DNA of 64,000 nt from Stenocarpella maydis. Taxonomy: Eukaryota; Ascomycota; Sordariomycetes; Diaporthales; Diaporthaceae. The notes beneath the pieces were generated by a model that ran no database searches, was not told the origin of the DNA, and was given only the letters and a program-made list of their open reading frames with translations. Location of the stretch: NCBI GenBank assembly GCA_002270565.1, contig NQMI01000173.1:21506-85505 (forward strand), read 5' to 3'. Below are positions 12,804 to 24,690 of this stretch, one piece after another. Positions within the stretch are counted from its first letter, which is position 1; every line of letters starts with the position of its first letter. A program made the translations under genes and the position numbers.

Positions 12804-13402
12804 TGTTAAACGGAACCGCTCAGCAGGGCGTTGGCACTTCCTGCAAGGAGTTACCCTAGACTTCTTGTAAGGAGTTACCCTAGACTTCTAGTAAGGAGTT
12901 ACCCTAGACTTCTTGCGAGTCAGGCGATTTTCGCTGAGTACGCCTAGTGCGTGCGCGACGCAAGATGAGTTTGGTGGCCGTGAGTCGATTATTTTGGCCT
13001 GCATTTGCACCTTAATTCAGACCTCTGCATTACCCTTATTTCTTACCCAAAAAGTATATAACTTAGTGCATTAGATAGCTTGATTTCTGAAGTTTGTATG
13101 TACTTAATTTGGGCATTACCAGGGCTATGGTTGGCTGGTGGCTTGGAACCAAAGATGGTGTGTTGGAAGGGCGAATTCTCCGGCATTTGCAAATTTGCAC
13201 CAGAGCCTACCGCAGCGTGCCCAGGGGTGAGACAGGGTCGGAGGGTATATAAGGAGGGCTTACAGAAGCCCAACTTAATTCAATACAAAGTTGTCCAGAC
13301 CATTGTCAATCGTCCCAATTCGCCTCAGAGCACCATACTGCGACCCTGCCGAAACACACACACGCTGAACTGAATGCTATTCTATAGCACAAATTCATCA
13401 GA
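12804..13402 (+). mobile_element. Family A terminal-repeat unit, copy 2
   Basis: Same unit as at position 2, starting TGTTAAACGG and ending near ATTCATCA, with TATATAA box and three direct repeats whose spacers differ slightly from the other copies. It sits at the broken end of the first family C block, 12 bp before an N gap. No target-site duplication can be seen. Confidence 0.8.
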
Positions 13403-13414
13403 ACTTTTATATCC

Positions 13415-13416
13415 NN
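13415..13416. other. Assembly gap (two N)
   Basis: Two undetermined bases separate the family A copy from the second family C block. True spacing and adjacency across this point are unknown. Confidence 0.95.
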
Positions 13417-13417
13417 A

Positions 13418-16086
13418 TTATAATCAATATTCACAAGGTAGGGTTTTAAAGTAATTATTAACTTAAGGGCATCTATAGCTTCCTAGCAGCTTTTAGTTTA
13501 GATAAATGAAGTACCCTTCTTCAGCAGGTTAAAGAGAAGATATAATACAATTTTATAAAAGGGCATCTAGATCCAGTAAAAGTTAATTAAGCTAAGAAAT
13601 AATTAGAGCTAGCTAATATTTTCATAGGTCTCCCATTCCTTAATCTTAATGATCTTCTTATCCATAGGAGAGCGGCCTAAAGTCCCATATATATAACTTA
13701 TAATATCAGCCTACTTTTTATATCATTCAGATTTAGCAGCATTAATTACACTACCAGCAAGCTCTATATTAAAAAGCACATCATTAAGATTCTTAATATG
13801 CTCTATAATATACCTCTATACCCCAGAAAGGTCATTAAGCTCCTAATTATTATAGGTGGACTCTAGCCCTTTTACCGCAATATTATTAAGGAATGAGCGG
13901 CAGACTATTAGAATTAGGTTATAAAACAAGCAAATTATGCATCTCATGAACTATACTACTGAGTTTATGGCTCCCATAGGCAGCCCATACTATTGAAATA
14001 GCCTAATTGGAGTTGCAAAGGTAGTAATATTGCAGCTTTTCTCTTCCAGCTTAATCTAGTCATACCCTAAGAAAAAGTCCAAGAGCAATAGAACCTAACA
14101 CATTACAAACTCCTTAGCAAACTTATCAGCAGCTAGAGGAATAAAGGCGTTTCTAATTATAACCCGATTAGCCTTAGAGATATTATTAATTAACTAATAG
14201 CTACTATCTTTCTTCTTAATAAGGAACTATTAGTTTCAGTAGGGGGCATGAGATTCTTTAATTATACCCCTAGCTTCTCACTCCCTTAACATTTTGATAG
14301 TAGTCTCCCTTAATGCTCTGGGGAGCTTAATAGTTTTCATCTGGTATGCCTGGTAAGGAACTGTCTTAATGGACTAAAGAGGGGCAATATTTATGCTAAT
14401 CTAAGAGATATAAGACCAATCCTATATAAGAGCTTCTTCCCTATTCTCTAGGAGGTAAATAAACATTAACTTTTCTTAATTAGAGAGCCCATTATAGTTT
14501 CCCATGATAATATGCTAAAGGCACTCTGGTGTTAATCGCAACCCCCTCAGAATGAAGGAGAATCTGGGTCTGATTCATGGGTTATATTTGCTTCCTCTAC
14601 CAGCATCAATCAGATGCCTAACCCTAGCCTCATAGCTTGGCTTCTAATTCACAGTTCCCTTAGGGATAGTGCTATTAGAGGGAAAGTCATTAATAAAGTG
14701 GACTTTTACCCCTACCCTTTTATATAGGGTCCTAATAGCTAGAGCGGTTGCCCCCTTTTCTTAATCCGGACGGAATTAAGTTGCAGGTCTCTAGGGTGCA
14801 CCCATCCGGATAAAAGACTGCTAATTAGAGTGACCCAATAGAATATTAGGCCCATGGATATAGAGAAAGGAGGTAAAAAATTTTAGCACTAGGGTTCTAG
14901 CTTCCTCATCTGAAAGGCTCCTAAGAACATCATTATCTTGGGACAACCTGAGGTCAGTTTTAAGAGAGTCCATTAGGGCTCTAATTATAACCCGCCTCTA
15001 ATTAGAGAAGTCTGGCTAAAGGAGGACTATCATTACCCTCTAAGGAAGGTATTTTCAAGAAACCATTATACCTTTAGTAGCAGCTACCTAGAAAGGCTTC
15101 TAGTTCCTCCTCCCCAGCCCATACATTACTTGCAACCTATTAAGAGTAATATATGTAAAAAGGAACCCCCTTAATTACTTAAAAGTTAAGTTTATATCTA
15201 AAAAGAAAGGTATCTTTAAAAGGATATTATAAATAGTGTTATATATTTTATTATCTATAATAAAGAAAATAGCCCTTATCCTATTATAGCTAATGCATAC
15301 CTACTCCTTAGTTACTCTAATTAGTACTAATAATGCTTTATTATAAACTATAGAGTTTATATCTTAGAGTGGAATATAGGATAACTTATTCTGGTAGTAA
15401 TAGGATAAAGGAAGAAGATTTATCTTAGCACCTATATTTAGTAGGGCTAGGAGGATCTTATAGCTCTCTAAAGCAATCCTAATATTTAAATAGGCAGATC
15501 CGCAGTAACTATAGTTCACTATATTAGTAGTTTAAGATGATATTAAATTTACCTTATACTTAATAATATATATCTGATTAGAGCTCAAGTATTACTTATA
15601 TCTAATTTTGGATAAAGCAGAAACTATACTAAGTCCTAGACCTATAGCTTGAGGCATATCCCTATCTGGGACTAGCTTGAAAGGCCACTCATTAAGAAAG
15701 GTATTATTCCTGCAAGCAAGGAGCTCTCTAATCAGAATAGCATTAGTCTTGCTAAGCGCGAGAATATCTAAAATCAGTATTTTGATTGAGGTGGCGAGGA
15801 TGGCATTTATGGCCTTAGCTTCAGGGGTCTAGAGGATCAGGGGTCCTTGTTTGGGCTTAGCTTTAGTTAATTTTTCAATCTTGCTTGGACCTATTAGATC
15901 ACCCTTTATTTTACTTTTCCCATCCCCAGCTATAGTGGAAGTCTCTTGCTAGATTTCTAGCATTACCTCCTCTTTATTAGAAATTATCTATAATCTTAGG
16001 TTAGAGTTAATAATTAGTTCTAAGTCTGGCCTAGCATTAAATATTATATTATTAATATCCTAATCAGGGTTATCTCTATTTATTCT
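13418..16086 (-). repeat. 2.67-kb internal block of family C, copy 2 (protease-RT-RNase H)
   Basis: Matches 10136-12803 throughout. On the minus strand it carries a protease-like site near 15420-15440 (LLNIGAKINLLPL, expected DTGA), a further domain around 15560-15800, and RT motifs toward 13900. Unlike copy 1 it continues without break into the gag region at 16087, so this copy marks the normal gag-pol junction of family C. Confidence 0.85.
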
Positions 16087-18300
16087 CTTCCTTTTTACAG
16101 CATTTATAGTAATTAAGGGTACTAAAGTTTCCATATATTAGGTTTTATTACTAATAAATACTAGTTTGGGTTTAGGAATTAATATTGCAGAGAGGGAATT
16201 CACTTTAATTCCCAAATCAGGGTCCTAAATCTTCTTTAGTTCCCTAAGAGATATATCGCCCTTAAGTTTAAGGCGGTTAGTAATTAAAAACTAATATTTC
16301 TAAATATAAGGTAAGTCTGTCCTTCCTTTTAAAAGCAAAAATTCCAGATGGCCTCTAGCAAACTTCTTAATGCTATAATATTCCATATCCCTATAAAAAG
16401 CTAGGGCTGCAGGATTAAGCTAGTCAGACCTGCCTTTACAGATATCCTCTTAAGAGCTAAAGAACACTAAGTTACTTTCCCACCTAGGAAACCAGACTAG
16501 GCCGAGCTTAACGAGTTCCAGCAATTTGGAGCATTAGTAGGCCCTATAATCAAAGGAAGTACTACATCTATAGCACTTTCTAATCTTGCCATTCCATTAA
16601 TAGGCCAGCTTAAATATATTCTACTAATAGTCTTCAGAGTATCCATTAGTAAAACCATCCTCCTAATTATAATCAGCTTCTAGTAAGTTCAAGGATGCAA
16701 TTATACTAGGGCCATTAAGTCCTAAGCAAGCCTAGCTTTAATTATAGCTAAGCACCCTATTAATATATACTTAATTTACATTAAGTTTATTTAATATAGG
16801 CTGCAGGCTTTCCGCAAGGTCATTCTTAGTTATAAACTTGATCTCTATCTGGGCAAACTTATGGGCTAAGTCATCTACTGAAGAGTCTTTATTAAACCAG
16901 ACATTCTTCTAGATGATCTTGTATCCCGGCTAATTAGAGCGAGAGGGGGTTTATACTGATGATTCCGTAGTCCTTGGGGCAGATTGAGGCTGTAAGTAAG
17001 GTGTCTTTATAAGCTGAATAGGAGGGGAATAGTAAGTCACAAGACTAGCCCCCCTTATATTATTATGCTTGTTCTAACGGGAGTACTCTAGTTCCTTATT
17101 AATTAGAGAAAGGAGTTCTATCTTAAAAGTTCTCTAGTTACGGGTTCTAGCCTCCTTATTGGATATACTTCTAGTGGCTAATATCTTCTTTAGAGTTAAT
17201 AGCAAGATTTAATAGAACGGCTAGGTTAGCAAGATCAGACCGTTATTAGTAGAATCCAGTACCTAGTTATAAGTTGCAATCTAGTGCTTCTAGGCTTCTA
17301 GATCTTCGGTAGGGTAATTCCTCTAGATAGTATTAATTACCTTGGATAGATTAGCATAAGAGGCAGCATCATGGATTTAGTAGTGGGCCATCAGCTGGCC
17401 TTTCTAACTAACCTAATTATGCTCTCCTGCAGTAATTATATAAACATCATTAACTAGGCTTAAGGTAGCACAAACCTGGAGGAATAAGCTAAGTACCTAA
17501 TCTAATGGATACTAGAACTAGTTGGTAATAGTCTCCACCGAATTAATAACTTTAATAACATTAGTTCTATTAAATCGCGGAGTTAATTAAAGCACAAATA
17601 GCAAGGCCTAAAGGGCAGCATTTCTAAAGGGCATTAAAGGTATAATAGGCTGAGAAGCTGCCTAAATGGGTAGTACAGGAGCATAACGCTCCTAATTAGA
17701 GGTCCTAGATGGGGTGGGGGCAGGTTCCTGAGGAGACCGGCGTTCTTAAGGTGGACCTTTCTTTAACGAGAGCCCCCTTGCCTTATCTATATCCTACTCC
17801 CTTCCCCTAGAGGGAGAACCTCTAGTAGATGGGGGAGCAGAATGAATATCTTCTATTAGGTAAATAGAGGATATAGGTCCTAATTAGTCACTTGCGGTAA
17901 CAATAAAGGCAAATGTTTCTCTCTACCTTTATGTTCTCAGGAGAGGGCCTGGTATGAGTGCTATCTGAAGGTATTGAATATTTCTCTCTACTAGGGGTCT
18001 CAAGAGAAGGCAAAAGCGTAAGTGCTATTCAGGGTCCGCTAAGACGCATATAGGAGTGAATAGGTCCTGATCAGTCCCTTGCGGTAATAGTAAAGTCAAA
18101 TGTTTCTTCGTACTAGAGCTGCTTTCTGAAGAGGCAAGATATAAGTGCTGTCTGAGGGTGTTGAATGTTTCTCTCCACCAAGCATATCCAGAAGAAATAA
18201 AGGTATTAAGTGCTGTTTAAAATTCGCTAAGATGCATACAGGAATAACCAGGTATAATCTGAGTAAATAGTATTAGTATAGAAGGTTACATTAAATACTA
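16087..18300 (-). pseudogene. Family C gag remnant
   Basis: Minus-strand reading through frequent stops gives a gag-like protein with a Cys-His segment at about 16560 (RKCYRCSTS then YYCSKL), a likely zinc knuckle, followed downstream by Lys-rich sequence leading to the protease in the adjoining block. N-terminal parts toward 17-18 kb are Ser/Pro/Arg-rich. Not functional. Confidence 0.55.
17890..18250. repeat. Degenerate tandem repeats in the 5' part of family C
   Basis: The motifs AATGTTTCTC or AATATTTCTC, AGTGCT(A/G)T and CGCTAAGA(C/T)GCATA recur with roughly 120-bp spacing at about 17900-18250. Units are diverged by transitions. They lie between the 5' LTR and gag, in the position of a leader. 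Confidence 0.6.
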
Positions 18301-19270
18301 TGAAGTCTTGCTGTAGTAGCAGGCAGGAGCTACTCAACTGTAAGCAACTAGAGGAGAGGATAATATAAATATTCAGAATACCCTCATACTGCTAACGCCA
18401 GCCATCCTGACCACAGGGGGTGCTAATAACAGCAGAAGCTCCAAGCTTACTAATTAGAAGGACAGCAGTTGGTAGGGCAGGAACCTCTTTAACTCCCTAT
18501 AGAAGCACACAACATTCAGCACCGCCATCACCCAACCTAATATCATATAATATCAGATAATATCTCAAATATAGTATTCAATAGGGTAACCAGACGTTAT
18601 AATAATAACTTAAAAGGGAAAACTAAAGAGGGGCCTAATTGGTTAAACTGGGGCTCCATTATACCTAGTTTACCTATATTAAGGAATTAGCATGCCGAAC
18701 CTTTAGGTGCTACATCTAAGGGCAAGAGAGTTTTGAGTAATATAGGCGGTTGGGATCCACTAAACCTTCTTAATACCAGTCCTTTATATCCCTTCCAAGG
18801 AAATAAGCCTTAATTAAATGCCATTAAATCTAATCGGAATGAATTTCTAAGGCCTAAAGATATAAATCCCTTAATAGCTTTTCCAGGAACGTATAGCTAG
18901 GCTAGAGGTTCCATACTTTACTACTGAATTGGGTACGCTGGGAGGGGGTCCAAGATATAGCTAAGGTGATAGAGTCAGCTCAGTATAGAGATCAGACCAG
19001 CCTCACATATACCTGCTCCTATCGCCACTGGGTCAACTATAGGCAACTCGGGAGGGTAAATCTAGCCTTCGCATAATAGCAAAATCCTCTATTAAGAGCG
19101 AGAGGGCACCATAACTCTAATCAGAATCAAATGGTATCAGAAGTATAGAGATTCACTCCCCTAAAGTGGCCAATAACCTTATAAATAAAATAAGGAATCC
19201 AGGCCTAAAAGCCGAGGAACTTCATAATAGCTGAAGAAACCTCATTAGCTAAAGAAACCCATATTTAATT

Positions 19271-19286
19271 CATGGGGTAGACACCA
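19271..19286 (-). other. Primer-binding site of family C
   Basis: On the minus strand, one base after the 5' LTR end, the sequence reads TGGTGTCTACCCCATG. The TGG start and position fit complementarity to a tRNA 3' CCA end. The tRNA was not identified. Confidence 0.6.
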
Positions 19287-19287
19287 G

Positions 19288-19690
19288 TGAAAACGGGCCC
19301 AGAGGGGAGAGCGAGAGGACAAAACCTCCACACACACAAAAAGGCACACATTCTGCCAGAGCCCTAATTAAGCAACCACCTTAAGAGGAGCGTGGAAGGC
19401 AAGAAGAGGAGCCCCTGATGTGATAGGAGAGTTATAAGGGGAATAGAGGGTGCTAAAAAGGAGAGGCAGAAAAAGAGGGCACAAGAAATAGTTTCACAGT
19501 ACACACGTATATATCTAATAAATACAAATTCATAGGGTATAAAAAGATTGATTCTCTAGGACTAGAAATTTCTCAAAAGCAACGCAGGAAGGCCCCTTCT
19601 TATAGCCTTGGAAGGAGGAGGGGGGGGGAATGCTAAGGCTGGTTTTCCTCCGGATTCCGAAACATGCCGGTTCCCCTAGACCCCGGAACA
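19288..19690 (-). repeat. 5' LTR of family C (right end)
   Basis: 403 bp. On the minus strand it begins TGTTCCGGGGTCTAGGGG and ends CCCGTTTTCA, matching 3908-4307. It is less mutated than the left copy. Confidence 0.85.
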
Positions 19691-21650
19691 GTATCCTTAG
19701 GTTTATTTAAGTATATTATCTATTTGCTATCCTTAGTGATATAATTTCTTTTTATAATGCTAATTATAACCTTCTTTTACGGAATAGCATTATTTTAAAA
19801 GATCTAGCTAGTAGTTTAATTAATTCGAGGATTATTCATTTTTAACTAAAGTATTCCTAAGATTAACTAATGATTTGCTATTTTAGTAATATTAAATAAG
19901 AGTAGTTTTATATAATCATAAATCTAAGCTTAATGGGAATTAATCTTTATATTAATGATTTCATTACTATAAGATAATTTAATTTGATCTATTATATTAA
20001 GTCTATAGGGTTCCTTTTCCTTATACTATAGGAGGTAGTATTAATTTACTACTTATGGGGAGATAAAATTTCCTTAGGTGCTGCTATTAATAAACGCTTT
20101 ATTTAGATCTTTAGGTATTTATAATTATTCCTATTAGTTATATAAAAATACCTTATAGTATCCTTTCTTATTATTCAAGGTCTTATAGATAGGCTTACTC
20201 GTTTTTTATTTATGCTTTTAGGATATTACAAATATACTTGATGCTTTTCTTAATGATGTTTTATAATTATTATAAGTCTTTTATAACTTACTTAAGGTAT
20301 CTTCTTAGCATTATAGCTCCCAGGGCCTGTCCTTATGGTTGCATTTTATGCTAGTTCTTAATTTTATCTTTAATATATACTTAACATTCTGCTGTTATGC
20401 AGGTCTTCTATTCAGTTAGTTAGTATAGGCATGCTAAGGGGGTTTAAGGGTTTAGTTGAAATATAGTATAGCCGGCATTATAGTGCTAATACTTAAGTAC
20501 CTACCCTTAGAGGTTATATTATTTATAAGCTACCTAAAGGGGTTGTCCTACATATCTCTATTAAAACTAGCCTTAGGTAGCTTTTCCTTCGGGTGCTTTA
20601 TATATGTATTATAAATGTATAAAGCTTATAATATTTATTTATATTTAGCGTACTTAGGGTATGCCCTTACTATATCTTCTTTCTTCTTGGTTTCCTCTTT
20701 ATGGTGTATAGTTACTTGCTCAAAGGCTCTATTAGCTATAGTAATTTTAGTAATGTTAGTTCTAGGGGCTAATAGGAAAGTCCGCCCTAGGTATGCTTAT
20801 AGTTCTTCCTATTATGCTTAGGGCGCATATAGGTCTGGTAAGAGGAGTCCCATTAGTCCTTACAGGGGGTTAAGGGTTAAAAGGTCCTTCTATTGCCCTA
20901 TTATGAGTATCTATCCTTACTTTCCGAAGGAATTCTTAGGAAACTAAATAGCGACTTCCCTCTTATTATAGTAGATAAAATATCTATTATTAAATATGCT
21001 ATCTAGCTAAGAGAGGTATAGTTAGTTTTTATTTAATAAGGTTCCTTAGCTAGGGGTATAGGTTGCTACCTTACCCTATCCTTCTAGTATTTCTTATACT
21101 AGGAGTCTTTATACTAGCTGAAGTATAGGCTGTTATATAAATCTTCTTTATTAAGGTTATAGAACTCTTATACTATATTTATGTTTTATTTAGGGTGTAT
21201 CTAGCATTAGTTATATACTATTACTCTATAGATATAATATTTATTTCTAAGTTCTCATTATTATTTAGACTAAGGGGAAGATTATAAGGCTATACTAATT
21301 TTTTAGAGTTCTTTTGCAGCAGCATTAGCTTACCTAGAGCCTTCTAGTATAGGCTTTAAGTTCCTATCTTTTTTAGAGCCCCATATTTTAAGGTAAAGTA
21401 TCCTATTTTGTTGCAATTATAGCATTTAATATTCTTTTTATTTATAGGTTTCTTCTAAGTAGCATTAAATTTTATAGGGCCTATATATTATCCTCACTAA
21501 GTGCTTAATTTCTAATACTTCCTTTCTATATTAGGTTCATTCTTTTAATTATTATATTAAAATACTTAGGAAGTATTTCCGTATCTTTTCTAGCGTTTTA
21601 TATAGAGCTACTTATTAATCTTAATAGCTAGCTTAATGTAATGGAGTTTT
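19691..21650 (-). pseudogene. Ty3/gypsy-type gag-protease remnant, copy 3
   Basis: Minus-strand reading shows a zinc knuckle near 21400 (KCYNCNKIGYF), a protease site near 20080 (expected IDSGAQGNFISP, degraded) and post-protease sequence near 19860 (LGILWLK), the conserved start of the pol linker. It is the same broad family as the gag-protease remnants at 600 and 52434. It is cut at 19690 by the family C LTR. The open stretch 20615-20821 on the plus strand is an antisense shadow. Confidence 0.65.
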
Positions 21651-22520
21651 AGGATAAGTCCAGGGAATCCGATTGAATTGATATAGAGTATGAAAGATGA
21701 AGAAGAGAGAGACGAAGGGTCCCTGTAGGGAGCCCTTGGGAGACGTGTCTAAATACTTGGAGTCCGGTTACGTAAGCCGGACAACCAGCCCTGGGCAACG
21801 TCCATCACAACTTCTATTAAATGTTAGTATTTTCATAGAAAATATTTAGAATCCTTAATATTTCATAAAATCTATATTTAAAAATTCTTTCAACATTATC
21901 ATACTTAGAAATATTATATAATAAAACTTTTTCCTTATATTATAAGTGAAATATTATATATATAATGGGTTAGGGATTTTAAGTATTTTATTTGGATATA
22001 TTATAGCTTGGTGAAATCTTTGAGTTTGTGCGGGAAAGGCGGCCGGAATGTGGGCCCGGCCAGAATCCTGGCCGACGATGTTAGGTGATGAAAGTGATAT
22101 TCACAGGACGGGACTAGTAGAATATTTTAGGTCCTTATTAAAGATTGCTGAGAATCTGCAAATTAAGCCCCCGAATAAATAGTGGCATCACCTGTACTTA
22201 TCTTAGGCTTCGATTTTATTTGTGTTAAGGGTTTATCGGTGATACTCTCGCAATCGGTCTTGCTTTGCGATCCGTCTGCTTAGATTAACCTATTTAAGAG
22301 GCGACCCGCTAGAGCTCCCCTTTGATGAAGAGGAGCTCTAGGGCGTCGATTTTTAACCACTATAGTACTACCAGCGGAAGGTTGAGGGAATAGATGTGGA
22401 TAATAATAGCCATAAGGAGTACCCTCCTAGCACCGATGCCTTAATAGTCGTCGCCCAAAATCAATGGCGCCTATGCTTACAGCTCCACCGTGCCCGGTGG
22501 TAAGCAGGATGCAAAGCTAA
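21651..22520. other. Non-coding stretch with palindrome, no gene recognised
   Basis: A mixed stretch: A+T-rich 21800-22010, G+C-richer on both sides. At 21762-21782 a near-perfect palindrome, TCCGG-TTACGTAA-CCGGA with one extra G, could form a hairpin or bind a dimeric factor. Nothing else could be assigned. Confidence 0.5.
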
Positions 22521-22526
22521 TAGTCC

Positions 22527-22893
22527 ATGGGTTCTATAGAAAGGCGCTGCGCATGTACCATGATCTGCTATAGCCTGAGCTGCCCTATAGGGGTAATCCA
22601 GATAGAAGCAGTATGGACTATATTAAATTCAAAACCCAAGCTCTTCCTCCGCTCCATGCTGCTGGACCTTAAGATTGTTAAGGGTTATCTCCAGCGAGCC
22701 CGACCTGCTGCTGGTTGAGGCCGGCAAGCTTAATGTTAACATCCTCTGCTGGGGCGGTACTAATAGGTTTGAGTGCTTTAAGCATATGGATAAGTTCTTT
22801 ATTAGCCCGGGCTTTACTGCAGGTGCCTTCTCTACCAGCTGGGGCACAGGCAAGGGCGAGGAGGACGAGGTCGTGCCTAGCTTCTGCTTGTAG
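22527..22893 (+). other. G+C-normal decayed coding-like sequence, unidentified
   Basis: Several overlapping short frames on the plus strand read like protein (YHDLL, PELPYRGNPD, EPDLLLVEAGKL) but none extends and none matches a family I know. It looks like a broken gene without the C-to-T skew of RIP. It runs directly into the TGCAGG array. Confidence 0.25.
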
Positions 22894-23122
22894 CTGCAGG
22901 TATGGGAAGGAATGTGCAGGTGCAGTTGCAGGAAGCCAGGTGCAGGTGCAGGTGCAGGTATTAGTATAGGTGCACTAGAAATGTGCAGGTATAGAATGTG
23001 CAGGCGCAGTAGAAATGTGGGTGCACCAGAAATTTTAACTGCACCTGCACATTCTCTAGTACACCTGCACCTATAACTGCACCTTCTGTTATATAATGTG
23101 CAGGTGCAAGTGCAGGTGTAGG
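22894..23122. repeat. TGCAGG hexamer array with an inverted partner
   Basis: About 230 bp made largely of TGCAGG or GTGCAG units on the plus strand (22894-23000 and 23097-23122), with the complementary CACCTGCACC form between them at 23040-23085. The arrangement can fold into a strong hairpin. It gives rise to an artificial Cys/Thr-repeat ORF on the minus strand. Confidence 0.85.
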
Positions 23123-23617
23123 AAGAATAACTGGATAAGAGATAGGCGGCCATTAGCTCTAGCATTGCCGTTATGGCCAGCTAGCCAGCGGTTAATACCA
23201 GCCTTTTCGAAGCTCTGCCTAGCTGTGAGAGATAGCCCTATCGAGTAGTAGGTAGGTAGGTAATAGCATTAAAAGAGAGCGTAGTCCCGGAAGAGGAGCC
23301 TAAAGCAGAAGGAAGGGCGGGTGTATGTAATGCTTGCTTATTGGAAGGAGCAGAACATGTACAGTTCATAGCAGGCTTGATGGAGGTAGGCAGGCCTGAG
23401 GAGGTTAGGAGGGGAGGAGAAGGAGAAGATGACGATGATAACGGTAACTGGTGCATTATCTGCCTGCCTTCCTGCCTGCCCTGCCTGTATCCTTAAAGTG
23501 CCTATCTACTTAGGTAGGGACGTACCCAAGAAGGAGGGCAGCCCAGGTAGTAATTTTGAAGCCCCTTCCTTCCCTCAACACTTCCAACACCACCCAGCGC
23601 CACCAAAAACCACTCAC

Positions 23618-23645
23618 TTAAACAAACAAACAAACAAACAAACAA
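23618..23645 (+). repeat. (AAAC)n microsatellite
   Basis: About six consecutive AAAC units ending in AACAACC. Confidence 0.85.
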
Positions 23646-24550
23646 CCATCTGAATACGTGACCCAGGTGCCATGACTTGACCCTTTGACCTCCAGGAAGC
23701 CAGCCACATACTCCATTAGCATCAGTCTCTGATCCCGTGACTGCTATTGATCTTATGCAACAATTTTGACGTGTGACTGGCTGTTGAACACGCTGGCCGA
23801 AGTATTGCTGTAGATGTGATATCCATGGAGAGTGAAATATCATGTAATGTAGCTTGCCTGCCATGCGCAGTGTCTACGACCCGGAGTATGCACAAACATG
23901 TTTTGACCCGTCTTCGCCCTCGCACCTTTTACCCATCATCCCCCATCAACAACAACACACACACCGACTCGTTCATCCTCCCCCTACTGCAGTCACAAGG
24001 TAGGCTGCAACGCACCGCAGTGACCGCACTCGTGCAGTCTCAGCCCAGGGCTCGTCAGAGAGGTGCAGGCACGGTGGAACGTCCCCTTCGTCTTGGCTTC
24101 CTCCACTGCAGTCCATCCCATCACTATGGTCACTGCCACCTCGGCCATCGTGGTTCCCTCGACATATATGAAGGCACCGGGTGTCATCCTGGTAGAGCCT
24201 ATCCTGTAGGCTGGTCATATTGTTTCTGTGACCCGACGTGTCCATCACAGCTTTCCCTCCCCAGACAAAGACACGCGCGTCCTCATCTTCAGTCGTCTCT
24301 CAACAGGGCAGTCAGACGAAGCATTCACAGCCGCATCCCAACCAGGCGTCGAGCCTGTTTTTGTTGCCGACCCGCATCAGCTGCCTCCACATCTGCCCTG
24401 CCAGCCTGTCTGCTACATCAATCTGATATCTGGCATCTGACATTGGACGTCCCCGCTTCTTCAAGCTGCCTCTCGTTCCTTATAAGCACCCTCAGCCAGC
24501 CATCATGACAAAACTATGGACAGCAAGTTGAGCGGAAGACACGGAGCGTT

Positions 24551-24690
24551 ATGCTTGACAGGCCCGTCGAGGTCCACACCCGGTTCCACGTTATGCGCGA
24601 GACCCTGTTCTTGGCCATCAACATCATTAACCTCTTTGTCTCCGAGGAGACATCAGGCTCCCCGATGTCAGTTTTTGCCACAGCGAGCAC
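24551..24690 (+). pseudogene. B-type cyclin box relic
   Basis: The frame from 24551 reads VEVHTRFHVMRETLFLAINII, which aligns with the conserved start of the B-type cyclin box (WL-x-EVHxRFxLxPETLFLAxNIIDRFLS). Only about 35 residues match. The invariant W of the DWL motif is lost, the D-R after NII is N-L, and the sequence downstream (24690 onward) no longer resembles a cyclin. There is no cyclin N-terminus upstream. It is a fragment of a duplicated or decayed cyclin gene, not a functional regulator. The identification rests on this one block. Confidence 0.55.

Larger units (their letters stand above)
3908..19690 (-). mobile_element. Family C Ty3/gypsy-like retrotransposon, whole unit (minus strand, with internal disruption)
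   Basis: The ends are 400-bp and 403-bp direct repeats (3908-4307 and 19288-19690) that read TG...CA on the minus strand in the right-hand copy. A primer-binding site follows the 5' LTR and a purine-rich tract precedes the 3' LTR, both for minus-strand orientation. Reading right to left one finds gag with a CYRC knuckle, protease, reverse transcriptase, RNase H and integrase. The order RT-RH-IN defines Ty3/gypsy. All frames are broken by RIP-type stops. The interior holds a family A copy (12804), an N gap (13415) and a duplicated 2.67-kb block. Flanking sequences do not form a target-site duplication. Confidence 0.75.

Noticed and set aside
22629..23165. 178-codon minus-strand ORF with Cys-Thr repeats
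   Set aside because: Product of the TGCAGG/CCTGCA array; no family resemblance.
23816..24508. 230-codon plus-strand ORF, one of the longest in the decayed zone
   Set aside because: Composition is low-complexity (Ser, Pro, Arg, His), there is no start context or family match, and competing frames overlap it on both strands.
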